DNA from: Allopusillimonas sp008369125
GTDB taxonomy: Bacteria; Pseudomonadota; Gammaproteobacteria; Burkholderiales; Burkholderiaceae_B
Direction: 5' to 3'
DNA length: 64,000 nucleotides
Assembly (NCBI RefSeq): GCF_008369125.1
Contig: NZ_VOAY01000003.1
Span: 620,001-684,000, forward strand
Shown here: positions 42,775 through 51,987 of the stretch, in pieces
How positions within the stretch are numbered: the stretch's first letter is position 1
How the letters are laid out: the number at the start of each line of letters is the position of its first letter
The notes under the pieces: model-generated
What the model saw: only the letters and a program-made list of their open reading frames with translations
The model's database searches: none
Told to the model about the DNA's origin: nothing
Program-made: the position numbers and the translations under genes

Positions 42775-42789
42775 CAGTTCCCTTGGCAA

Positions 42790-43019
42790 TTCTTGCTTAC
42801 GTGGGGCTGCTTAATGTTTACGCAGCGCGGCAGGAATGTCTGGAATTGTTCCGACATTTAGATAATGCACGCCCTTAACAGCATGACTTGCATCATCATA
42901 TCTTCGATCAGTCTCTGATTTAGATAGATGTTAATACTACAATATCATTTGATACTCAATACTACATTCGTCTTAGGCTTGACACATATTTACAATATTA
43001 AATAAAGGTTGCTAAATCC
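42790..43019. promoter_or_regulatory. AT-rich divergent control region of the two-component system
   Basis: 230 bases between divergent regulator and kinase starts, clearly AT-richer than the surroundings. Direct repeat AATACTACA at 42933-42941 and 42958-42966 (25-base spacing). TTGACA at 42979-42984 with ATAAAG at 43002-43007 (17-base spacer) is a candidate kinase promoter. Initiation there would leave almost no leader before the TTG start. Confidence 0.5.
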
Positions 43020-44876
43020 TTGACCAGTTATTATCTTGAATGGGACTTATTCTATTTTGGTGGCCTGGCGGCACTCGCTTTTGGAGCGATTGCGATTGCG
43101 ATTTTGTCCCGGCAAATCTCTTTGGTAGTGATGGGTCTGCTATGCATCGATATTCTCGTATATATGGTTTCTGTGCGGGGTTATGGAGTGCTGTACTGGC
43201 CTGATCTAGGCTTCTGGGCTTACAACCACACCAGAGTATTCGGCCATTTAGGTATAGCGCTTTATATATTGACCTTTTATTTTCTGAGCCGGCAAGGTGA
43301 AATCCGTTTGCCTGCGGCAAATTACCTGGCCTTTCTGGCGGGTGTGCATTGTGTATTGGCTGTTGTTCATGGCTTCGATGCGTTAATTTCCGTAACCTGG
43401 GTCACGCCATTATTTAATGTCTGTACGGGCATTAGCGTTTTGACTGCGTCCATAATCATGGTTCGCCGTCGGGTTCGCGGCGCGCAACTCTTGCTGCTTA
43501 CCAACAGTGTCTTGTTACTGAGGCTTTTTGCCAACTCTGCAGACTATTTTGGGTTGAAGGCGCCCTTTTTAGGTGTGGGCCAGTTGCGTGAGTGGATGTA
43601 CAGCCCGCAGGTCTCGTTGATCGCGCTTGCGATTAATCTGACGTTGATCGCGGCGTGGATCAACGAGATCGCTGTGCAGCGTAACAAGGCGAGAAATGCG
43701 CTGTTTCTATGGCAAGAACAGGAACAGGAGTGTCTGAAGGCCGAGGTCGAACGGCAAACTCAGGCATTAAATCAGGCGCTGCAGTATGCGGATGAAGCCA
43801 ATCGAAAAAAATCAGAAGGGCTGGGGTACATTAGCCACGACTTGCGTGCACCACTGTCGGCTATTCTTGGCGATGCCGAAATGTTGTCGCCTACGCTTAA
43901 TACGGAACAAAAGCGTTATGCGCGTTCCATTGTTCAAAGTGTGCATTATCAGTTGGCGCTCATCGACAATTTGCTCGAGTACTCACGCAACGAGTTCGAG
44001 TCGTTTACATTGCGCCCGTTGGCGATATCGCTGAATGATCTTATGGACGCGACCAGCCAGTTCGCCCTAGCGCTCAGTACGCGGCAACATAATCAGTTTC
44101 GTTATGTGGCCGTGTCCACATTGCCCGACGCCGTTATGCTCGACGGTCGCCGGCTGCAGCAGGTTTTGCTGAATCTGCTTGTCAATGCAGCCAAATTCAC
44201 ACAGCGCGGCCAGATCAAGCTTGAGGCCAGTGCCGAGCCTCATGCGCAAGGATGGTTGCTGCGGTTTGCCGTGTCAGATTCTGGCGTAGGGATGAGCCTT
44301 GATACACAGTCTCGCGTGTTTAATGCGTATACGCAGTTGCATCCTCAGCATGGCGGGGTGGGGCTGGGGCTATTTATCGCCCGTCAAATTGTTGAAGCGA
44401 TGGGCGGCACACTAAACCTTGAAAGTGCGCCAGGTGAGGGAAGCCGGTTCAGCTTCGACGTTGTCGCCGCTGCAGCCAGTGTGCAAGAGTTGTCGCCACA
44501 GCCGACGTTTGACATGCCTACCGCAAGTATGGAATGGCCCGAACTTGAGCTTGGGCGATCAATTGGCTTTCCGGTGTTACCGGCACACGCTCGGGTGGAG
44601 CTTGCCATTCACGCTCGAGATGGGCAATTGAGCAGGATTGAGGGATGGTTAAGCAAGATGATGGCGGATTACCCCGGATACCACGAGTTTTATGATGAGG
44701 TAAACGCGGCGCTGCATACGCTGGACTTCGAATATATAGAGGTGCTTGCCTTGGCGACCGAGCCCGACGCGCCCCCGATTGATGGGGTGATACCAGCCGC
44801 GGGCGATTTGTCGCCCGAAGCTCTGTATTTGGACGGCGCCTCAGTGCCGCGAACTGATGAAGTGGTCACGGCCTGA
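43020..44876 (+). CDS. Seven-transmembrane sensor histidine kinase
   Basis: 618 residues with a TTG start at 43020; AAAGG lies 11 bases upstream and the TTG retains the first of seven hydrophobic helices (to about residue 220). A coiled coil (KAEVERQTQALNQALQYADEA) leads to the HisKA domain with His273 (SHDLRAPLS), then HATPase with Asn389 (LLVNAAKFT), G1 DSGVGMS near 420 and G2 GVGLGLF. After the ATPase domain, about 115 residues form a helical extension (ELAIHARDGQLSRIEGWL; DFEYIEVLALA), seen in some 7TM kinases; function unknown. It pairs with the divergent AraC-output regulator. Confidence 0.9.
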   Translation: MTSYYLEWDLFYFGGLAALAFGAIAIAILSRQISLVVMGLLCIDILVYMVSVRGYGVLYWPDLGFWAYNHTRVFGHLGIALYILTFYFLSRQGEIRLPAANYLAFLAGVHCVLAVVHGFDALISVTWVTPLFNVCTGISVLTASIIMVRRRVRGAQLLLLTNSVLLLRLFANSADYFGLKAPFLGVGQLREWMYSPQVSLIALAINLTLIAAWINEIAVQRNKARNALFLWQEQEQECLKAEVERQTQALNQALQYADEANRKKSEGLGYISHDLRAPLSAILGDAEMLSPTLNTEQKRYARSIVQSVHYQLALIDNLLEYSRNEFESFTLRPLAISLNDLMDATSQFALALSTRQHNQFRYVAVSTLPDAVMLDGRRLQQVLLNLLVNAAKFTQRGQIKLEASAEPHAQGWLLRFAVSDSGVGMSLDTQSRVFNAYTQLHPQHGGVGLGLFIARQIVEAMGGTLNLESAPGEGSRFSFDVVAAAASVQELSPQPTFDMPTASMEWPELELGRSIGFPVLPAHARVELAIHARDGQLSRIEGWLSKMMADYPGYHEFYDEVNAALHTLDFEYIEVLALATEPDAPPIDGVIPAAGDLSPEALYLDGASVPRTDEVVTA

Positions 44877-44890
44877 GCATTAGCGAAATA

Positions 44891-46159
44891 TTAGGGCAGT
44901 ATGCTTTCGTCCTGAAAGAGGCTCTCAAGGGTTTCGCGGGGACGCACCACATGCGCCTGATCACCGTCGACCATGATCTCGGCCGCACGCGGTCGGGTGT
45001 TGTAATGGCTGGACATGGTGAAGGCGTATGCGCCTGCTGACATAATGGCAAGACGGTCGCCCGACTCAAGTGCCAACTTGCGATCACGCGCCAGCCAGTC
45101 GCCACTTTCGCAGATGGGGCCTACGACGTCGTAGAGAGGTGTGGCGGCGTTTGTGCTGCGAGGCTTGACTGCCTCAACACTGTGCCATGCATCGTACAGC
45201 GTAGGCCTGATGAGGTCGTTCATGGCCGCATCGACAATGGCGAAGTTCTTGGAATCGTTGTGCTTTAGGTATTGCACAGTGGTTAGAAGCACGCCGGCAT
45301 TGCCGACCAGTGAGCGGCCTGGTTCAAGCACGATTTGCAGATGGTCGAGTTTGTTTTCGGCCAGTGTTTCAAAAACTCGATCAAGCAGGTCGGTAGGTGA
45401 AAGCGGGGTTTCGTCCGTGTAGCGGATACCGATGCCGCCACCCAGGTCAAGGTGCTTGAGCTTAACGCCTTGTTCAGCCAGCGCCTTGATCAGCACAATA
45501 AGCTTGTCGAGGGCGTCGAGATAGGGCGCTACTTCGGTAATCTGCGAGCCTATATGGCAGTCTAGCCCCACGATTTGCAAGCCAGGCAGTTTGGTGGCCA
45601 GTTGGTAGGCCTCGGGTGCCTTCTCGATATCTATGCCAAATTTGTTTTCTTTCAGGCCTGTCGAAATATAAGGGTGGGTGTGTGCATCTACATCAGGGTT
45701 CACACGCAACGACACCGGCGCTACCTTGCCCACTTCGACAGCCACGTCTGAAAGACGCTGCAGCTCGGCCTCTGACTCAACATTGAAGCACTTGACGCCG
45801 GCATCAAGCGCGGCTTTCATTTCCCAGACCTGTTTGCCCACGCCTGAAAAAACAATGCGGGAAGGATCGCCGCCAATCGCCAGTACCCGTGCCAGTTCGC
45901 CACCTGACACGATATCGAAGCCCGAACCCAGTTGGCGGAACTCGTTCAGAACCGCCAGGTTGGAGTTTGCCTTCATGCCATAGCAGACCAATACGTCACG
46001 ACCCCGGGCCGCTTGCTGGTAGGCCAGCCAGGCGTCATGCAGTGCTTGGCGCGAGTAAACATATAAAGGCGTGCCGTATGTGTCGGCAAGCTGGGTCAGG
46101 GAGAGATCTTCTGCATGCAGAATGCCGTCTTTGAACTGGAATTGTGGCGCAACAGTCAT
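44891..46159 (-). CDS. lysA: Diaminopimelate decarboxylase
   Basis: 422 residues from the ATG at 46159 (MTVAPQFQF); the frame is open upstream but that part overlaps lptM. PLP enzyme of the alanine-racemase fold that converts meso-DAP to lysine. The PLP lysine is in VCYGMKANSN; GSGFDIVSGGEL, HIGSQI and the Gly-rich phosphate site LDLGGGIGI are present; the C-terminal barrel has PICESGDWLARDR. It follows lptM by 40 bases, the usual lptM-lysA pairing in Betaproteobacteria, and converges with the histidine kinase across 14 bases. Confidence 0.96.
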   Translation of the reverse strand: MTVAPQFQFKDGILHAEDLSLTQLADTYGTPLYVYSRQALHDAWLAYQQAARGRDVLVCYGMKANSNLAVLNEFRQLGSGFDIVSGGELARVLAIGGDPSRIVFSGVGKQVWEMKAALDAGVKCFNVESEAELQRLSDVAVEVGKVAPVSLRVNPDVDAHTHPYISTGLKENKFGIDIEKAPEAYQLATKLPGLQIVGLDCHIGSQITEVAPYLDALDKLIVLIKALAEQGVKLKHLDLGGGIGIRYTDETPLSPTDLLDRVFETLAENKLDHLQIVLEPGRSLVGNAGVLLTTVQYLKHNDSKNFAIVDAAMNDLIRPTLYDAWHSVEAVKPRSTNAATPLYDVVGPICESGDWLARDRKLALESGDRLAIMSAGAYAFTMSSHYNTRPRAAEIMVDGDQAHVVRPRETLESLFQDESILP

Positions 46160-46199
46160 GGTCTCGAAAATTGAAGATGTGGAAGCGTTCACGGGGCGC

Positions 46200-46418
46200 T
46201 TAGCGCGGCGAGGCTGGGCTCGACCCGCCGCGCTGAGGCGTGGCGGGACCAGGAGGAGAGTCTGTGGGTGGGGCTGTAAGCGATTGATCGGGCGCTGCGG
46301 GCGGTGGCATGTAGAGAGGGCCTTTATAGCCACAGGCTGCCAGAAGCGAGAGCAGCGCCGCGCTGGCGGCAAGCCGGGTAACGGCGTGTGCACTGGCCCG
46401 TACGAAACTTACTTGCAT
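46200..46418 (-). CDS. lptM: LPS-assembly lipoprotein LptM (YifL family)
   Basis: 72 residues. Lipoprotein signal with lipobox LLAAC followed by the family signature GYKGPLYMPP; the rest is a Pro/Ser/Ala-rich unstructured tail. In E. coli LptM stabilises the LptD-LptE translocon in the outer membrane. Located between mrcA and lysA on the same strand, as is common in this class. Confidence 0.92.
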   Translation of the reverse strand: MQVSFVRASAHAVTRLAASAALLSLLAACGYKGPLYMPPPAAPDQSLTAPPTDSPPGPATPQRGGSSPASPR

Positions 46419-46438
46419 TGAGAAACTCCGGTTACAGA

Positions 46439-46475
46439 AACTTGGAAGGCCCGTGAAAACAGGCCCTCCCAGGTT
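46439..46475 (-). terminator. Imperfect inverted repeat after mrcA
   Basis: AACTTGGAAGGCC and GGCCCTCCCAGGTT form an interrupted stem around a 10-base loop, filling the 56-base gap between mrcA and lptM. No T-run, so at best a weak terminator or processing site. Confidence 0.4.
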
Positions 46476-48916
46476 TAGAAGGGTACAGTGGGAGGTGCCT
46501 GAACGCGGTTGCTGCTGTCACCTTTGAGCTGGTTGAGCAGGTCAGCAATACCGTCAAGGCCGCCGCCCCCTCCGCCATCAACCGGGATATCAGAGGGTGC
46601 AGGCAGGCCCACGCGGGCGATGGCTTGCCCTGGAGGGTATTCAGAAAAGTAGAAATCTCCGTTGACGCGCGAGAGGCCTTGGGGCATGTCGCCAGGCGGT
46701 GTTTCAGGCACGCCCTTGAGTGTTTTGCTCATATAGTCCAGCCAGATTGGCAGTGCAGCCCCGCCGCCGGTTTCACCCTGGCCCAGGGAGCGGGGCTGGT
46801 CAAAGCCCATCCAGGCTATACCGACAAGCTTGGGCGTGAACCCTGCAAACCATGCGTCATGTGAGTCATTGGTGGTGCCGGTTTTGCCGCCGATGTCGTT
46901 GCGTTTGAGTTCACGGTGCACCCGCGCTCCCGTGCCGTAGGTTGCCACGCCGCGCATCATGTCGTTCATGACATATACGGTACGGGGGTCAACGACACGT
47001 GCGCTGGCGTCACCTGCCACCACAGGCTTGGCGCGCATAATGACTTTACCCGTGCTGTCAGTGACATGATCGACAAGATAGGGCGGTACGCGGTAGCCAC
47101 CGTTGGCGAAAACTGCGTAGCCACCGGCCAGTTGCAGGGGGGTAACGCTGCCTGCCCCTAGTGCCAGCGGAAGAACGGCCGGCTGGCGCTCGCGGTCAAA
47201 GCCGAAGCGGGTGATGTAATCTTGCACGTACTTGGGGCCCACTGCCTGCATGATACGAATGGATATCATGTTTTTGGACTTGTACAGGCCTTGACGCATT
47301 GTCAGCATGGGCTCGTAGCGGTTGCCGTAGTTTTTGGGTTTCCAGGCCTTGGAGCCGGTTTGCGACGCCGTGAGCATGAATGGCTCATCGGAGATTTGCG
47401 TGGCGGGTGTCAGGCCGCGCTCAAGCGACGACGCATAAATAAACGGCTTGAAGGCGGAACCAGGCTGACGCCAGGCTTGGGTGACACGGTTGAAGTTGCC
47501 GCCGTCAAAGTCGAAGCCACCCACCATTGCCTGGATAGCACCGTCTTGGGGGCGTACCGATACGAACGCCGCCTGGACAGTCGGAAGGTTGATGACTTCC
47601 CAGTGATCGCCATCTTTGTGCACATAAACCACCGAACCGCGCGAAATTTTGTATTTATCTTGCGCATTCTTGCCCAAGCCGCGCGCGACGGTTTTAAGAG
47701 CACCTTTGTCGGTGACCTCTATGATCTGGGACGCTGTACGGGCAATGGTGATTTTTGTGGGGCTGGCATCGAGCACGAGGCCGGTAAGCAGGTCATCGCT
47801 GTCAGGGTATTTTTCTTGCAGGCTGTCGAGCAGGGTATCGAGCTCTTCAGGCTTGCTTTCGATGTTATCGGGAAGCTTGATGGTTTCTTCAGGGCCTGGG
47901 TAGACTGAGCGGCGGGTATACGTGAGAATGCCGTCGCGTACCGCTTTGTAGGCGTCTTCCTGGTCGGTTGACTTTACCGTTGTGTATACGTTGAAGCCCC
48001 GCGAGTATATGTTGTCTTGATACACGCTGTATAGCAGTTGCCGCGCCAACTCGGCCACGTATTCACCGTGAATGGCATAGCCGCCCGCAGGTGTGCCGGG
48101 GGCTGATTTAATGATGATTTCTTGGTTTTTGGCCTGCTCGTACTCTGCTTCTGTGAGATACCCCAGGCTTTTCATGCGAGCCAGTACGTAACCCTGCCGG
48201 GCTTTGGCGCGTTGAAAGTTGGCGATGGGGTTGAAACGTGACGGTGCCTTGGGTATTCCTGCCAACAATGCGGCTTCAGCAGGCGTGATTTCACTGAGCG
48301 GCTTACCGAGATAGGTGCGTGACGCGGCAGCAAAGCCGTAGGCGCGGTGCCCCAGGAAGATCTGGTTCATGTATAGATCGAGAATCTGGTTTTTTGTGAG
48401 TGTGGCTTCGATCTTGAACGTGAGCAAAAGCTCATAGAACTTGCGGGTGTAGGTTTTTTCGGATGAAAGATAGAAATTACGGGCTACCTGCATGGTAATC
48501 GTGCTGGCGCCCTGTGTTTTGGACATGTGCGTGAGGTTGGCGACCATGGCACGGGCAACGCCGGCCCAGTCTATGCCACCATGCTGGTAAAAGCGGTCAT
48601 CTTCAGCTGATAGAATGGCCGATTTCATGACGTCTGGTATTTCGTCAAAGCGCAGCACATTGCGGCGCTCTTCGCCAAACTCGCCAATAAGCACCTTGTC
48701 AGCGGTATAAATGCGCAGGGGCACTCGCGGCCGGTAATCGATCATGGCCGAGAGGTCTGGCAGGTTGGGCCAGGCGAGTGCGAGTGCGAGCGTGAGAACC
48801 AGTGCGCCGCACACACCAAGCCCCGCCGCAAAGACGGCGCACTTGATGATGAAGCGGCCCAGCCAGGAGCGGGTAGTGCCGGAACTCGTGTTTGAAGATT
48901 TATCAGAGGAACTCAT
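46475..48916 (-). CDS. mrcA: Penicillin-binding protein 1A
   Basis: 813 residues, bifunctional class A PBP making and cross-linking peptidoglycan. One N-terminal transmembrane helix; glycosyltransferase domain with AILSAEDDRFYQHGGIDW (catalytic Glu) and AEAALLAGIPKAPSRFNPI; OB-like domain; transpeptidase domain with SxxK in GSAFKPFIYAS, SxN in YKSKNMISIR and KTG in IGGKTGTTND. The C-terminus has a Gly run. Divergent from aroK; the pilMNOPQ genes often found beside ponA/mrcA in other Betaproteobacteria are not here. Confidence 0.96.
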   Translation of the reverse strand: MSSSDKSSNTSSGTTRSWLGRFIIKCAVFAAGLGVCGALVLTLALALAWPNLPDLSAMIDYRPRVPLRIYTADKVLIGEFGEERRNVLRFDEIPDVMKSAILSAEDDRFYQHGGIDWAGVARAMVANLTHMSKTQGASTITMQVARNFYLSSEKTYTRKFYELLLTFKIEATLTKNQILDLYMNQIFLGHRAYGFAAASRTYLGKPLSEITPAEAALLAGIPKAPSRFNPIANFQRAKARQGYVLARMKSLGYLTEAEYEQAKNQEIIIKSAPGTPAGGYAIHGEYVAELARQLLYSVYQDNIYSRGFNVYTTVKSTDQEDAYKAVRDGILTYTRRSVYPGPEETIKLPDNIESKPEELDTLLDSLQEKYPDSDDLLTGLVLDASPTKITIARTASQIIEVTDKGALKTVARGLGKNAQDKYKISRGSVVYVHKDGDHWEVINLPTVQAAFVSVRPQDGAIQAMVGGFDFDGGNFNRVTQAWRQPGSAFKPFIYASSLERGLTPATQISDEPFMLTASQTGSKAWKPKNYGNRYEPMLTMRQGLYKSKNMISIRIMQAVGPKYVQDYITRFGFDRERQPAVLPLALGAGSVTPLQLAGGYAVFANGGYRVPPYLVDHVTDSTGKVIMRAKPVVAGDASARVVDPRTVYVMNDMMRGVATYGTGARVHRELKRNDIGGKTGTTNDSHDAWFAGFTPKLVGIAWMGFDQPRSLGQGETGGGAALPIWLDYMSKTLKGVPETPPGDMPQGLSRVNGDFYFSEYPPGQAIARVGLPAPSDIPVDGGGGGGLDGIADLLNQLKGDSSNRVQAPPTVPF

Positions 48917-49030
48917 GAGGGGCGATTTTAAGTCTAACCGCGATCAGACTATGATTTGTGCATTAGGTTTGTGTAACCGAGTAATGCTGTGTGGTCGGGA
49001 AGGCCGGATCGTAAGTGGGATAATACACAA

Positions 49031-49630
49031 ATGAATCATTCTTCACCTGTGAAACCCGTTGACCAGGGTTCTGAATTAGAAGCCCCGCAAGCCTGCGCGC
49101 CACTGTCTGCGCGGCCTATTATGCTGGTTGGCATGATGGGCGCGGGCAAAACCACCATAGGGCGGCAGCTGGCTCGTCTGCTTGATCGGCAGTTTATCGA
49201 CCTTGATCACGAACTCGAGGCTCGCTGTGGGGTCAGAGTGTCGTTAATTTTCGACATTGAGGGCGAAGATGGGTTCCGTAAGCGAGAAACTTTATTGCTC
49301 GATGAAATATCGCAGCAACCCGGTATCGTGCTGGCAACCGGGGGTGGTGCTGTTCTGGCACCCGAAAACCGTCAACTGCTTAAAGAACGGGGTACGGTAA
49401 TTTATTTGCGTGCCGGTGCAGATGAACTATACCGCCGCGTGGCACGTGACCGCAACCGGCCTTTGTTGCAAACGGCAGATCCTCGTGCCCGTTTGCGTAG
49501 TTTGCTGCAGCAGCGCGAGCCTTTGTACGAAAGTGTGGCCACCATTACCGTCGACACAGGTGCTGCACCCGTATCGCAATTGGCCCACTCTATTATCCCT
49601 CTGCTTTTACACCACGAGGTTCAGTCATGA
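49031..49630 (+). CDS. aroK: Shikimate kinase
   Basis: 199 residues from the ATG at 49031 (MNHSSPVKP); a longer frame upstream lacks similarity. The first 25 residues are a variable extension. Walker A GMMGAGKT is at residues 34-41, the shikimate-binding DLDHELE and the FRKRE motif follow, then LATGGGAVL and the lid region RDRNRPLL. It phosphorylates shikimate in aromatic amino-acid synthesis. Its stop overlaps the aroB start (ATGA at 49627-49630). Confidence 0.95.
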   Translation: MNHSSPVKPVDQGSELEAPQACAPLSARPIMLVGMMGAGKTTIGRQLARLLDRQFIDLDHELEARCGVRVSLIFDIEGEDGFRKRETLLLDEISQQPGIVLATGGGAVLAPENRQLLKERGTVIYLRAGADELYRRVARDRNRPLLQTADPRARLRSLLQQREPLYESVATITVDTGAAPVSQLAHSIIPLLLHHEVQS

Positions 49631-50715
49631 GTATTGTTCGTGTCGACACGCCGGGAGGCGCGTATCCCATTCATGTGGCGGCAGGGCGAATCGACGCGCT
49701 TGCACAAAGCATACCTGCCGATGTCACGGCAATTGCGCTGGTCACCAACCCCACAGTAGGGGCTATTTACGGCGAGCGCGTTGAAAAGGCGCTGGCCTCA
49801 ACCGGAAAACGTGTGGTGCGCATCGACATACCCGATGGCGAAGAACACAAAGACTGGCACACACTCAATATTATTTTTGACGGGCTGTTGCGCAACAAGC
49901 TTGACCGTAAGGCAATGTTGGTCGCGCTGGGCGGTGGTGTTGTGGGCGACATTAGCGGGTATGCAGCAGCCAGTTATATGCGTGGCATACGTTTTGTGCA
50001 GGTTCCAACCACGTTGCTGGCCCAGGTTGATTCGTCAGTGGGCGGAAAAACCGCAATCAACCACCCGCTTGGCAAAAACATGATTGGTGCGTTTTACCAG
50101 CCGGTGGCGGTGGATATCGACACAGACGTGCTGGCGACGCTGCCGGCCCGGGAAATATCGGCGGGGCTTGCCGAGGTGGTCAAATACGGCCTTATCATTG
50201 ATCCAGAGTTTTTTACATGGTGCGAGCAAAACATACAGGCAATGCGTGCACTTGATGCTCAGGCCATTACCTATGCCATTCAGCGCTCCTGCGAGCTCAA
50301 GGCGTATGTTGTGTCGCAGGATGAACGTGAAACCGGTCTGCGCGCCATACTTAACCTGGGCCATACTTTTGGTCATGCGATTGAGTCAGGCCTGGGGTAT
50401 GGCAAATGGTTGCACGGCGAGGCCGTTGGCTGCGGCATGATCCAGGCCGCCGAACTGTCGGCGCTTACCCAAGGTTTGCCGCAGTCTGACGTAGAGCGTG
50501 TGCGCGCCATTGTGCAGAACATAGGTTGTCCGGTCACACCGCCTGATCTGGGCATGCAGCGATGGCTTGAACTGATGAAGGTCGACAAAAAAACCGAAGG
50601 TGGGCAACTGCGCTTTGTGCTGCTCAAAGCGATCGGCACGGCGTGTGTCGTGTCGGTGCCCTCTCAGGCGCTCAAGCAAGTGCTAGAAAACGCCGCGTCA
50701 GCGGCACATGTCTGA
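49627..50715 (+). CDS. aroB: 3-dehydroquinate synthase
   Basis: 362 residues, NAD- and metal-dependent cyclase of the shikimate pathway. IPDGEEHKDW, ALGGGVVGDISGYAAASYMRGI (NAD site), VPTTLLAQVDSSVGGKTAINHP, the metal-binding NLGHTFGHAIE and the conserved LHGEAV are present. Overlaps aroK by four bases; dgt follows closely. aroK-aroB-dgt is a recurring order in Betaproteobacteria. Confidence 0.97.
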   Translation: MSIVRVDTPGGAYPIHVAAGRIDALAQSIPADVTAIALVTNPTVGAIYGERVEKALASTGKRVVRIDIPDGEEHKDWHTLNIIFDGLLRNKLDRKAMLVALGGGVVGDISGYAAASYMRGIRFVQVPTTLLAQVDSSVGGKTAINHPLGKNMIGAFYQPVAVDIDTDVLATLPAREISAGLAEVVKYGLIIDPEFFTWCEQNIQAMRALDAQAITYAIQRSCELKAYVVSQDERETGLRAILNLGHTFGHAIESGLGYGKWLHGEAVGCGMIQAAELSALTQGLPQSDVERVRAIVQNIGCPVTPPDLGMQRWLELMKVDKKTEGGQLRFVLLKAIGTACVVSVPSQALKQVLENAASAAHV

Positions 50716-50724
50716 GGAGTGACC

Positions 50725-51873
50725 ATGTATATGCTTGCCCCGTATGCCTGCCATCCAGAGCAAACACGCGGGCGCCGGTATATCGAGGCGCCACCCACAG
50801 GCCGCAATGCCTTTCAGCGTGATCGCGATCGCATTATTCATTGCAACGCATTCAGGCTGCTCGAGTACAAAACCCAGGTTTTTGTAAACCATGAGGGCGA
50901 TCTCTTTCGCACCCGCCTGACGCATAGCATAGAAGTGGCGCAGATTGCGCGTACGCTGGCGCGCAATCTGCGTTTGCACGAAGACCTGATCGAGGCGATT
51001 TCGCTGGCGCATGATCTGGGGCACACGCCATTTGGTCATGCTGGGCAAGACGAGCTTAATGCCTGCATGCGCGAGTTTGCGCCAGACGCTGGCGGCTTTG
51101 AACATAACTTGCAGAGCTTGCGCATTGTTGATGAGCTTGAAGAGCGCTATGCCGACTTCAATGGGCTCAACCTGTGCTTTGAGACGCGTGAAGGCATACT
51201 CAAGCACTGCTCGGCCGGGCATGCCCGCAGGCTGGGCGAGGTGGGCGAGCGGTTTCTGACACGCACCCAGCCTTCGCTGGAGGCCCAGATCGCCAATTTG
51301 GCCGATGAGATTGCCTATAACAATCATGACATTGATGACGGTTTGCGCTCGGGCCTGATCACCATCGAGCAATTACAGGTGCTTGAGATCTTCGCCACCC
51401 ATGATGCGCAAGTCAGAAGTCGATATCCGGGCATAGACCGGCGGCGTCTGATCTGCGAGGTGATACGCGCCATGATTAATACCTTGGTCATCGACCTGAC
51501 TGAAACCACGCTTGCCAATATTCGTCAGCATCAGCCCGAAAGTGTTGACGATGTACGGGCTGCACCGCCGCTGGCGGCATTTTCACCTTCAATGCGGGCT
51601 CAGGCAGATGCGCTTAAAAAGTTTCTGCTTGAAAACCTTTACCGGCACTACCGCGTCATGCGCATGACAAACAAGGCGCGCAAAATTGTGCGAGAGCTGT
51701 TCATGGCGTTTCTTGACCAGCCGCGCCTGCTGGCCGACCAGCATCGCCGTGACGACCCCTTGTCGCAAGCCCGCGCCATTGCTGATTATATCGCTGGCAT
51801 GACTGACCGCTATGCCATCCGCGAGCATACGCAGTTGTTCAGTATGGATAACGGCCTGAGCCGGCCCGAGTAA
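50725..51873 (+). CDS. dgt: Deoxyguanosinetriphosphate triphosphohydrolase-like protein
   Basis: 382 residues from the ATG at 50725, with GAGGAG seven bases upstream (an in-frame GTG at 50719 is less likely). HD-superfamily hydrolase: RTRLTHSIEVAQIAR, the HD pair His96-Asp97 in HDLGHTPFGHAG, and DEIAYNNHDIDDGLRSG. The class hydrolyses dNTPs to nucleosides and triphosphate; substrate range of this shorter (about 380 aa) subgroup is broader than E. coli Dgt. Nine bases after aroB, so co-transcribed. Confidence 0.92.
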   Translation: MYMLAPYACHPEQTRGRRYIEAPPTGRNAFQRDRDRIIHCNAFRLLEYKTQVFVNHEGDLFRTRLTHSIEVAQIARTLARNLRLHEDLIEAISLAHDLGHTPFGHAGQDELNACMREFAPDAGGFEHNLQSLRIVDELEERYADFNGLNLCFETREGILKHCSAGHARRLGEVGERFLTRTQPSLEAQIANLADEIAYNNHDIDDGLRSGLITIEQLQVLEIFATHDAQVRSRYPGIDRRRLICEVIRAMINTLVIDLTETTLANIRQHQPESVDDVRAAPPLAAFSPSMRAQADALKKFLLENLYRHYRVMRMTNKARKIVRELFMAFLDQPRLLADQHRRDDPLSQARAIADYIAGMTDRYAIREHTQLFSMDNGLSRPE

Positions 51874-51987
51874 CAGGCCGGCCGGGCCTAAGTAACAAGC
51901 AGAGCGACGGGTTGCCGACTAACAATCCGTTGACCACGCGGCCTGCTTTGCTGGCTTGCGCCGCGCCGTGCGCCTTCCCCGCAGGGG

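Noticed and set aside
37053..43019. Pilus/two-component block as an insertion-sequence-borne island
   Set aside because: No transposase, integrase, flanking inverted repeats or tRNA found; acquisition is possible but not shown.
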